A program made the translations under genes and the position numbers. 33,621 nt of DNA from contig ONEF01000020.1 of assembly GCA_900316795.1 (NCBI GenBank), positions 1-33,621 of the forward strand, in the 5' to 3' direction. The notes under the pieces are model-generated. The model saw only the letters and a program-made list of their open reading frames with translations. It ran no database searches and had not been told where the DNA came from. This DNA is from an uncultured Bacteroidales bacterium (GTDB lineage Bacteria; Bacteroidota; Bacteroidia; Bacteroidales; UBA932). Below are positions 1 to 6,478 of this stretch, in pieces (the stretch's first letter is position 1; each line of letters starts with the position of its first letter).

Positions 1-9
1 CTTTTGTTA

Positions 10-87
10 TCATTTGACTTCGTCTTCTTCCTTCTTGCAAGGCATAGCCAAAACAAGCTTTAGCTCTGCTCTTGCTTCGTACGTCAT
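10..87 (-). CDS. possible 25-aa small protein downstream of the XRE regulator
   Basis: A short frame begins 6 bases after the stop of the HTH gene on the same strand and runs from ATG (87) to TGA (10). The peptide starts MTYEARAELKL and ends in a charged tail, KKEEDEVK. The close spacing suggests co-translation with the regulator. Nothing recognisable is seen, and it may simply be chance coding capacity at the window edge. Confidence 0.3.
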   Translation of the reverse strand: MTYEARAELKLVLAMPCKKEEDEVK

Positions 88-93
88 TTCGAC

Positions 94-312
94 TTATTTC
101 TGTTGATTGAATTCTTCTTGCCTTACCAACTCCTGCACAGGCACTTCAAGCGCATTGGCTATTGCTATAAGAGTTTCAAGTGGCGGTTGTGCGGCATTAG
201 TACACCACTTACTAACCGTAGTCGGAGATACACCCAGTTGTTCTGATAGCCACTTGTTAGTCTTACGCTTATCAACCAAGACTACTTTTATACGATTGAT
301 ATTACGTTCCAT
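94..312 (-). CDS. small XRE/Cro-CI family DNA-binding regulator
   Basis: This 72-aa protein is almost entirely one helix-turn-helix domain of the Cro/CI (HTH_3) type. The recognition-helix segment reads WLSEQLGVSPTTVSKWCTN, and the C-terminal LETLIAIANALEVPVQEL is the usual fourth/fifth helix. I chose ATG at 312 rather than the longer in-frame start at 351, because the extra 13 residues come from AT-rich promoter sequence and a TACATTTG -7 box overlaps the upstream start. It is transcribed divergently from the 590-aa gene at 480. A large palindrome between the two suggests that it autoregulates and also controls that gene (inference). Confidence 0.85.
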   Translation of the reverse strand: MERNINRIKVVLVDKRKTNKWLSEQLGVSPTTVSKWCTNAAQPPLETLIAIANALEVPVQELVRQEEFNQQK

Positions 313-348
313 TGCGAACTTTTTTTTAAAAATAAATATAATACAATG

Positions 349-356
349 CAAATGTA
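349..356 (-). promoter_or_regulatory. -7 box (TACATTTG) of the XRE gene
   Basis: TACATTTG on the minus strand matches the Bacteroidetes -7 consensus TAnnTTTG. It lies 36 bases upstream of the chosen ATG. Its -33 position falls inside the 44-bp palindrome. Confidence 0.55.
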
Positions 357-371
357 GGCATTTTCTCGAAA

Positions 372-415
372 AAAACGCTAAAAACAGGAAAATATTTTCG
401 TTTTATTAGCGTTTT
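372..415. promoter_or_regulatory. 44-bp imperfect palindrome, probable operator of the divergent pair
   Basis: The outer arms AAAACGCTAA (372-381) and TTAGCGTTTT (406-415) are exact inverted repeats. The centre GAAAATATTTTC (388-399) is a perfect palindrome with the same centre of symmetry. Over the whole element 19 of 22 half-site positions pair. It sits between the -7 boxes of the XRE gene and the 590-aa gene and covers or abuts both -33 regions, as expected for a dimeric or tetrameric HTH repressor site. Confidence 0.6.
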
Positions 416-440
416 ATTCACTTTTCTGTAAAAAACATGT

Positions 441-448
441 TATATTTG
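441..448 (+). promoter_or_regulatory. -7 box (TATATTTG) of the 590-aa gene
   Basis: TATATTTG matches TAnnTTTG and lies 31 bases before the ATG at 480. The -33 region next to the palindrome is T-rich but lacks a clean TTTG. Confidence 0.55.
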
Positions 449-479
449 CAATCAATATTCGATAAAGACTCATAGCTTT

Positions 480-2252
480 ATGACAGAGACACTTCTCAAC
501 AAAATATCAAAGTATTCCAATGATACTATTGTCACCAATGCCTGGCTTACTGGTCAGACAGGCGAAATCGTAGACCTTAAAGGTGACTGTATTTTCCGAT
601 TCATCGACTTCATTGACAATGGTGAGCTTCGCCTTAAACATACGACAGAGGATAGTAAACTTGCTTGTCCTATTGTTGCCTGTGGATTTATTGGTTTTTG
701 GTTACACCATAAAGACGATATGGGCGTAAAAGCCATATTTGAAGCTTATTTCAAGTTTCGTTTAGAAGAATATGAAAAAGCGCATGAATATGATGATGAT
801 GCTTGGGAAAGAGATCTCAAGAGGGAATTCATTTGTCGTTATCATATTTCTTCAGAAAAGAAATGGATTAAAACGTCTGAAGCTTTGTTTGCATACATTA
901 CAGAATGTGATAAGAAGAAAGTAAATAGTGTTTCTCTAAACTATTTAAAATTTGCACGTTCCAAGCGTAGAGAACTGTACCCTCCAAATCATCCTTCTAA
1001 TAGAATTATTGAGGATACATTTCTCGACGCTTACCGTATGGGCGGACCGGCATACGAGTGTATGGAATGGATGCGTATAGAATACAACATGCCCAACATG
1101 GGGCCGCATTGGCATGATGGTGGCAAAACACGAAAGGAACTTCTGTCTGGTAGATGGAAAGAGCATCATGAGATTTTTATCCCAGAGTATGTAGCAGAAG
1201 AGTATGAGGACTTCAATGATGGAGTGCTAATGTACACCAATGGTGGACTTATGGACGAGATTAATGAGAATCTCAAGAATTGCCCTACCTATGATGATAG
1301 AGTTCGCTACATCATATCATTACTTCAGCCATTCAAGGAATTTGCTGCAGCATTCTATGCAAAAGAGCAGATAGATGAAAGGAAGTACGCCATTGCGGAA
1401 TGCCAAAAGGATTTGAAATCATGGGAGAGTGTCTCAGAAGATGCCGTCGATGAACGAACGGGTGAACTTTTGGAACCTGCTAAACAGGTAGAGGCTTGTA
1501 AACAGTTCATCGACGAATACGAACAAGACATCAAATACTGGAAACAAGTTGAAGAAGATTTCTTCTGGCTTGCACAGCATGGTCTTGGAGCTGGGCATTA
1601 TAGAACTTTCAGATGTGAGGTAAATGACCAAATGTGCAAATACCTTGGAGGATGGTGGAGACTAATGATAACCTTTTCACGTCGCTTGGCAGCTGTCGCT
1701 CTGACCTACAGTATTAAACTTATGGACATACAAGAGCAATGCAAGGTATATCTTAACTGGCATTTTATGATTACAGATTATGAAGATCATAAATTTATAA
1801 CATCAGTTGATCACGCTAGAAAACTGCTTCTTGAAATTGAGAACAATAAAAGAAAAGAAACTGGCGAAGTACTATTTAAAACGAATGAAGAGTTTGATGC
1901 TTGGAACTATATAAGCAGTTTAATTAGAAATGCACAGAAGCGCATTGTCCTCATAGATGGTTATATTGACGAACGTATCTTATCCATTTTATCAAAAAAA
2001 GACACGAATGTAACCGCAACAATTTATTCAAGATATAATCAGACAATAAAAACCGACATTGAGAAATTCAACAAGCAATATTCCCCGATAGAATACATCC
2101 AATTTTCCAAAGCCATTCATGATAGATTTCTTATAATAGACGATGATGTTTATCATATGGGAGCAAGTGTAAAAGATATGGGAAACAGTTTTTGCGCAGT
2201 AACTAAGATGAAAGAGATGCCCCAAACAATCATAGACAATATAACCAAATAG
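480..2252 (+). CDS. unfamiliar 590-aa protein with C-terminal PLD-like domain
   Basis: I do not recognise the N-terminal ~460 residues. They are rich in Trp, Tyr and acidic residues, with a Lys/Glu-rich, probably helical stretch around residues 300-360. The last ~120 residues resemble the phospholipase D-like module found at the C-terminus of some Bacteroidetes ORF6N/RhuM-type proteins: a start like AQKRIVLIDGYIDE, then HDRFLIIDD near residue 546, then HMGASVKDMG. HxRxxxxD in place of HxKxxxxD makes it a variant, single-motif HKD site. Such a domain could be a nuclease or a nucleic-acid sensor. A divergent XRE regulator and a shared palindrome suggest a controlled, possibly toxic or antiphage gene. 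The domain assignment is fairly secure; the function is inference. Confidence 0.8.
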   Translation: MTETLLNKISKYSNDTIVTNAWLTGQTGEIVDLKGDCIFRFIDFIDNGELRLKHTTEDSKLACPIVACGFIGFWLHHKDDMGVKAIFEAYFKFRLEEYEKAHEYDDDAWERDLKREFICRYHISSEKKWIKTSEALFAYITECDKKKVNSVSLNYLKFARSKRRELYPPNHPSNRIIEDTFLDAYRMGGPAYECMEWMRIEYNMPNMGPHWHDGGKTRKELLSGRWKEHHEIFIPEYVAEEYEDFNDGVLMYTNGGLMDEINENLKNCPTYDDRVRYIISLLQPFKEFAAAFYAKEQIDERKYAIAECQKDLKSWESVSEDAVDERTGELLEPAKQVEACKQFIDEYEQDIKYWKQVEEDFFWLAQHGLGAGHYRTFRCEVNDQMCKYLGGWWRLMITFSRRLAAVALTYSIKLMDIQEQCKVYLNWHFMITDYEDHKFITSVDHARKLLLEIENNKRKETGEVLFKTNEEFDAWNYISSLIRNAQKRIVLIDGYIDERILSILSKKDTNVTATIYSRYNQTIKTDIEKFNKQYSPIEYIQFSKAIHDRFLIIDDDVYHMGASVKDMGNSFCAVTKMKEMPQTIIDNITK

Positions 2253-2351
2253 AATCTTTGGTTGTTTAATAAAAAGTAGCTTCATTAAATTGGCAAACAG
2301 TGACTCGTATCAAGAAAATGTAGCAGATTTGTGATTTTTTCTGTGTTTTCT

Positions 2352-2383
2352 TTTGGTTGTTTGGGGAGAAATTTATACCTTTG
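2352..2383 (+). promoter_or_regulatory. orphan consensus Bacteroidetes promoter
   Basis: TTTG (2352-2355), 20 bases, then TACCTTTG (2376-2383) is a near-perfect -33/-7 pair on the plus strand. No plus-strand gene follows; the transcript would run antisense into the broken ATPase gene. The surrounding stretch (about 2290-2470) looks like the leader of a lost gene or insertion sequence end that replaced the ATPase 3' part. Confidence 0.5.
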
Positions 2384-2426
2384 CAGTGATTTTGTAACAT
2401 GTTGATTATCAATGGTTATTTCCGTT

Positions 2427-2879
2427 TTAAAGTCGTTTTCGAGGAGGTATTTCAGTGAGCATATCCCAGCGTTTTTTGTCAGCATTCTGATTCTTGTTTC
2501 TCAATTCAATCATATACTTGAAGATATCGTCGCTGGTAATGATTTGACCAAAATCCTTTGGCTTGTATTTGTTGCCATATTCATCAAGGCCAACACTTAT
2601 TCTGCAGAGTTTCAGATAATCATCATAGTATGTAGATTGGTTAAATGGAGCAGATCTATTAAGATCCAGCTTGTTTGCAATTATATTCAGAAGCGTGCTT
2701 TTCCCTGAACCGTTACTGCCGCAAAAGATGGTTATGTCTGAAAACTCCACCAAGCTCAGCTGTTTGGAAGATAGTACCCCAAACGGGTAATGCGATGAAA
2801 AACAAGTGCGAACCAATGTCCTCAAAAAATCGCATTCTTTGTCTCCATCAGGTAGTTTGATTTTGTCTAAATATCTCAT
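2427..2879 (-). pseudogene. 3'-truncated ABC-type/AAA ATPase
   Basis: The 150-aa product begins MRYLDKIKLP and carries a clear Walker A, CGSNGSGKSTLLNIIANKL, around residues 53-71. The following ITSDDIFKYMIELRNKN resembles small Bacteroidetes ATPases of roughly 230-250 residues that continue with a signature motif, Walker B and a switch His. None of these remain: the frame ends soon after DKKR in RKRL-stop. The product should not hydrolyse ATP. The loss coincides with the orphan promoter sequence just downstream, which suggests replacement of the 3' end by an inserted element. The gene starts 5 bases after the stop of the 207-aa gene, so the two formed one transcription unit. Confidence 0.7.
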
Positions 2880-2883
2880 TTGA

Positions 2884-3507
2884 TTAAACCTCTATGATGA
2901 TTTCTGTCTCGAAATTGCGTACATATATGAAATCTGTGATGGCAAATTCCATATGTTCAAAAAGATTATGAAAAGCACTGGTAAGATTCAGGTCTTTTGT
3001 CAATTCACGGTCCAGCCCTTCATTCCAGTTCGGAGGCGGGCAGTCCATACCTATCAGGCTCTCAAACGATTCTTTTTCATTTGGCAGTGTCAAAACCGGC
3101 AGCGTTACACCGTTCTCATACAACGGATTCCAGCCGCTGTCGCATAGGGCATACCATAAATTCTGCCTGTCTTCTCCCTGAACCGGATGCAGCTCCGGAT
3201 AATCATACCCAAGAAAGCATTTGGCAATAAGCCTTGTTTCCTCACTAAAGTCTTTATTGTCCTTTATGCTGTTCCAGATTCGCTGAGCCTTGTCGTACAT
3301 TTGGCGCAGGGCTTCAGTAAGGGCATCGTTGAAAGCAATGATATCCGGAAGTATCTCTTCCTGATGAGCTAGCACCCTTCTGTTTATCAGCTCTTTTCGT
3401 AAAGAAAGCAAATACTTGAGATTAGTATAGCCTCCTATAGAGTCTTCATAATTCAATATGATTTCTCTCTCGATAGCCTGAATGTCATAATTATTAATAT
3501 CCATCAT
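2884..3507 (-). CDS. unknown 207-aa protein, paralogous-family member 1
   Basis: No known domain recognised. The N-terminus (IQAIEREIILNY, then LKYLLSLRKELINRR) and the C-terminus (EFAITDFIYVRNFETEIIIEV region) match the layout of the proteins at 3668-4414 and 5514-6182. The C-terminal signature is close to FAITDFxYxRNFxxEIxI. The middle differs in all three. The protein is soluble, acidic and has no signal peptide. It lies directly upstream of the broken ATPase on the same strand and diverges from family member 2. Conserved ends with a variable middle could fit immunity or antitoxin proteins, but that is inference. The next codon is also Met, so the start may be one residue later. Confidence 0.75.
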   Translation of the reverse strand: MMDINNYDIQAIEREIILNYEDSIGGYTNLKYLLSLRKELINRRVLAHQEEILPDIIAFNDALTEALRQMYDKAQRIWNSIKDNKDFSEETRLIAKCFLGYDYPELHPVQGEDRQNLWYALCDSGWNPLYENGVTLPVLTLPNEKESFESLIGMDCPPPNWNEGLDRELTKDLNLTSAFHNLFEHMEFAITDFIYVRNFETEIIIEV

Positions 3508-3540
3508 AGTTCATCAATTTGCGGCAAAGGAAATGCATTT

Positions 3541-3627
3541 CTCTGCTAAATTCAGGCAGAGCAATTATAGCCAAGAAAAACTAGCACCAGTCTTTTACTC
3601 TTTTTTTACACTGCCTGTTTATGGCAG
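3541..3627. promoter_or_regulatory. divergent promoter region with two inverted repeats
   Basis: Between the divergent family members are CTCTGC-N9-GCAGAG (3541-3561) and CTGCC-N7-GGCAG (3611-3627). They share the GGCAGAG half. -7-like boxes are imperfect: CATCTTTG at 3639-3646 on the plus strand and TTCCTTTG near 3530 on the minus strand. A regulatory role is plausible but unproven. Confidence 0.3.
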
Positions 3628-3667
3628 AGAGAGGGGGCATCTTTGTCGCTGAGAAGAACTATGCATT

Positions 3668-4414
3668 ATGAAAAAAGAACGTAGATTAGAATTGAAAAGC
3701 ATTGAGAAACAAATATTTGAGACGGCAAAAATGAAAGATTTTTGGGACGAGCAAGACTCTTGGACGGATGAAACAAAACACAAGCTTAAATATTTGTTGA
3801 AAAAGAGATGTGAACTCCTTAACGAGATGTTTGAAGGCAGCCAGGAAGAGGTTGAGCGTTTCTGGAAAGTTAATGACCTGCTCTGTAATCTCACAAAGAA
3901 AATGCACTCAAAGGCGTTAAACCTCTATAGAAACCTTTTGAAGAGCGGGTATGATCCTGATTTTGACGATGATATAACCTTAGAGGCCACACTTAAGTAT
4001 GACTTGGATGCTGATTGTGATTTTCTTTACGATGAAAACAAGCCGGATGAGTATGGTTCAAGGTACTGGATTATTATGGCTATTTTAAATATTTTGTACG
4101 AAGAGTCTTATACATCTGAATGTGCTTTTTGCAATACGTCCTATGTGTTGCGCCACAATTTGGATATGACTCCAGAAGAATTGGGGCTGGATGATTTTCT
4201 GGATGACGGAAAATCCTGGTCTGAAGCTCCTCTGGACAGGCCGGAATTCAAAGATATATGTATATGCCATGCAATCCACGACTTGTGCTGTCATAAGTCC
4301 TATTCCATTCCAGACCTGCTCAAAATGAATAATTTCCGGATAGATATAAATATTGCCCATCAGCATTCAGTAAACATAGATGGTGAGCGTAATTCATACA
4401 TAATCAGGCAGTAG
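3668..4414 (+). CDS. unknown 248-aa protein, paralogous-family member 2
   Basis: The N-terminus is helical and charged (LELKSIEKQIFE, then LKYLLKKRCELLNEM). The C-terminal YSIPDLLKMNNFRIDINI matches the family C-terminus seen at 2884-3507 and 5514-6182. The middle is very acidic (DPDFDDDITLEATLKYDLDAD) and Cys-rich later (CAFCN near residue 153, CICHAIHDLCCH near residue 199), so metal binding is possible. It is the first gene of a plus-strand operon; the next gene starts 2 bases after its stop. No export signal. The function is not recognised. Confidence 0.75.
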   Translation: MKKERRLELKSIEKQIFETAKMKDFWDEQDSWTDETKHKLKYLLKKRCELLNEMFEGSQEEVERFWKVNDLLCNLTKKMHSKALNLYRNLLKSGYDPDFDDDITLEATLKYDLDADCDFLYDENKPDEYGSRYWIIMAILNILYEESYTSECAFCNTSYVLRHNLDMTPEELGLDDFLDDGKSWSEAPLDRPEFKDICICHAIHDLCCHKSYSIPDLLKMNNFRIDINIAHQHSVNIDGERNSYIIRQ

Positions 4415-4416
4415 TT

Positions 4417-4887
4417 ATGACATTTAATAAAAAGAAATATAACGCAAGAAGGTACCGGCAAATGTTGTTTCACAAAGAATGGGCAGAACGCCAGTGGACA
4501 AAAGCTTTCAACGATGACTGGGATTATGAATATTTTCTGGAGTTCGTAAGAGCAAAGCTTATTACTATGGAAAGATACAATTCTCATCTGGCATATGTTG
4601 TAAACGGTTCAAACTATGGCTGTCAGATTAAATATGCCATCAGAATGATAGACATCATTTTAGAAGAAGGTGGGAAGAATGATTATTCCAAAAACACGGA
4701 TAGTTCAATCATTCCTGACCCTGGAAAATTCCGCCATTATGTAAATATGCGTAATAGAAAACGTATTCCACGCCCCGACGACGGTGGAATCTCATTTTGG
4801 TCAGATGCCCAAAAGCTCCGCTTTGACAAGGCCTGGATGCTGCTCTGGAAGATTCTGTCTGAAAGGCTTATGACTTGGGGCGACTGA
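4417..4887 (+). CDS. unknown 156-aa basic protein
   Basis: A basic, aromatic-rich protein, ending SDAQKLRFDKAWMLLWKILSERLMTWGD in effect. The KAWxLLWKIL...W(W/G)D ending resembles small proteins common in phages and plasmids of this group, as far as I can judge from memory; no enzyme motif is visible. It starts 2 bases after the preceding stop, so translation is probably coupled to family member 2. Inside an array of unfamiliar genes a phage-derived or anti-phage role is possible, but unsupported by any specific motif. Confidence 0.7.
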   Translation: MTFNKKKYNARRYRQMLFHKEWAERQWTKAFNDDWDYEYFLEFVRAKLITMERYNSHLAYVVNGSNYGCQIKYAIRMIDIILEEGGKNDYSKNTDSSIIPDPGKFRHYVNMRNRKRIPRPDDGGISFWSDAQKLRFDKAWMLLWKILSERLMTWGD

Positions 4888-4936
4888 AATAGCTAGATTC
4901 ACATATATTAATCAATAAACCAAATACTTAAAGATT

Positions 4937-5476
4937 ATGAAACGAATAGCACCCAACCCATCCGATTTGGCTTTCAGGGAATACTGGGACAATTTCGGAT
5001 ATGAGCAAGAATCTATGACCTTGCAGCAGAAAATACTCCGTCTGGGAGTCTTTGTAAACGAAGGAGGCCATATCTCCGAAGTCATAGACCAGTACATCAT
5101 CGGCAAGGAAGACTGGTTCCAGCTGAAAGCAATCCAGTGGACGATTTTCCGTTACCTGACCTATATGCTGAACGCCGGCAAACCTCTTCTGCCAGCCGAG
5201 CCTGCATCACTCGTTGACCGTATCAAGTGCCTGGAAAAGGAAGAGCTCATTGAACTCCTTGAAATGGAACTTAAGCGCTGTGTAGTATTTGATTCACACA
5301 ACAAAAAGGAATATTTGATAGATGACTTCAGCATTTTCAGGCCCAATGACACAAATCTCTACGTTATTGAGCGCCTTCATATTAAGAACCATCCTAATGA
5401 AACCCTCTCTGAATACTACGCCAAAACCCTCTGCTGGGAAAACCACCAGCCAGGCTTCTGGACCAAACCGGAATAA
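4937..5476 (+). CDS. unknown 179-aa protein
   Basis: I do not recognise this protein. It starts MKRIAPNPSDLAFREYWD, has no membrane segment or signal peptide, and has a helical central part (SLVDRIKCLEKEELIELLEMELKR) ending in a Trp-containing tail. It is the third gene of the plus-strand operon, 49 bases after the previous stop and 37 before the next start. Its base composition is closer to the chromosome downstream of 10.8 kb than to the AT-rich DUF262 pair, which suggests that the array is mosaic. Confidence 0.7.
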   Translation: MKRIAPNPSDLAFREYWDNFGYEQESMTLQQKILRLGVFVNEGGHISEVIDQYIIGKEDWFQLKAIQWTIFRYLTYMLNAGKPLLPAEPASLVDRIKCLEKEELIELLEMELKRCVVFDSHNKKEYLIDDFSIFRPNDTNLYVIERLHIKNHPNETLSEYYAKTLCWENHQPGFWTKPE

Positions 5477-5513
5477 AACCAAAACACACCCAACCCAGTA
5501 ATCGCGATAAAAA

Positions 5514-6182
5514 ATGATTGACACCAAAGAACTCCTCAAACTTGAGCAGGACATCCTCAGCATTTATGGAGATGGCAACCCTTTCAACAACCACCAGACT
5601 TTTATGGCCGCTGGGCTCAAGTCTCTTCTTGAAAAAAGAAAATACTTGATTGATACAGGCTTAAGAGAATCTTACAGCATAATGGATTTCGGCCTTGCAG
5701 TTGAATTATTTCAGTTCAATGAAAGCTTGAAACTGTTCCTTGAAGGCACCTACGATACTTTCCGCAAAATTATTGAAGAAACGAAGTATGGCAACCAGCA
5801 CATATTCCAGCTAAGTGTCTATATGGCTAACTGTCCGGAAAGCATGAAGCAGCGTAACGAATATGGTTGCTGTCTATGGGATATCTTCAACAACAAATTA
5901 TTCAGCGATGATGACTTTTGCGCTACACCGCTTATTCAGAACAAACTCTTCAATATGACGTCTATTGGTTACCAGGATGTTGACGATAAGTCTTTTGAGG
6001 AGGAAATGGAACTCTCCCGCCCGTTTGCCAATTGGAACTGCAAAAGATGGACCTCTCCTAATTTGAACGCCCTGGAGGTAATCCGCCCCGTTGAAGTCTT
6101 GATCAAGAAGTCTTGCTTCGCCATTACAGACTTTGCCTACTGCCGCAATTTTAGGGCTGAAATAAACATAAGCCTACAGTAA
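5514..6182 (+). CDS. unknown 222-aa protein, paralogous-family member 3
   Basis: The C-terminus reads CFAITDFAYCRNFRAEINI and closely matches EFAITDFIYVRNFETEIII of the minus-strand protein at 2884-3507. The N-terminal LLKLEQDILSIY and LKSLLEKRKYLID also align with that family. The middle differs and includes a short Cys/Trp patch (CCLWDIFNNKLF). Last gene of the four-gene operon. Two non-family genes lie between it and member 2, so this is not a simple fresh tandem duplication. Function unknown; an immunity-protein role is one hypothesis. Confidence 0.75.
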   Translation: MIDTKELLKLEQDILSIYGDGNPFNNHQTFMAAGLKSLLEKRKYLIDTGLRESYSIMDFGLAVELFQFNESLKLFLEGTYDTFRKIIEETKYGNQHIFQLSVYMANCPESMKQRNEYGCCLWDIFNNKLFSDDDFCATPLIQNKLFNMTSIGYQDVDDKSFEEEMELSRPFANWNCKRWTSPNLNALEVIRPVEVLIKKSCFAITDFAYCRNFRAEINISLQ

Positions 6183-6478
6183 TTAAAAGCACTTTGCAAA
6201 TAATGCAAATTTCAAATTCATCACTACCGCCACTCTTTTCCTTTGGTTCCTCCATAGCAACGGTCTTCTATACCGCCCAGATGGCACCAAATACATAGCA
6301 GATGCTACGCTTGTTGCCCTTACACTCATGCTTGCCGTGAGTCCTCCCGATGGTGAAAGTGGTTGTATTTTTGATAGGTACAATTGGTGTGTAATTAGGG
6401 TACAAATAAAAATATATTTGCTACCTTTGAAAATGCTTGTTAAAGAATCGAATGTAAGATAATTATTTAGTCTTTATT
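6183..6478. other. 296-bp spacer before the DUF262 pair
   Basis: No gene is supported. Both strands stay open for 60-95 codons; one is a minus-strand frame starting MYLSKIQPLSPSGG (6183-6383). Such open frames on both strands are often seen in spacer sequences dispersed in a genome. The last 70 bases are AT-rich and contain the probable promoter of the next operon. Confidence 0.4.
6413..6429 (+). promoter_or_regulatory. candidate -7 boxes for the DUF262 operon
   Basis: Two overlapping candidates, TATATTTG (6413-6420) and TACCTTTG (6422-6429), fit TAnnTTTG. A convincing TTTG at the correct upstream distance is not seen for either. The leader would be about 45-55 bases. Confidence 0.45.

Noticed and set aside
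480..2252. Toxin-antitoxin pair formed by the XRE protein and the 590-aa protein
   Set aside because: The genes are divergent rather than co-transcribed, and 590 aa is large for a classical toxin; regulator and effector is the more cautious reading.
2285..2485. 66-codon minus-strand frame beginning MLTKNAGICSLKYLL
   Set aside because: It is out of frame with the ATPase, covers the orphan promoter region and shows no continuation of the ATPase motifs. I treat it as chance.
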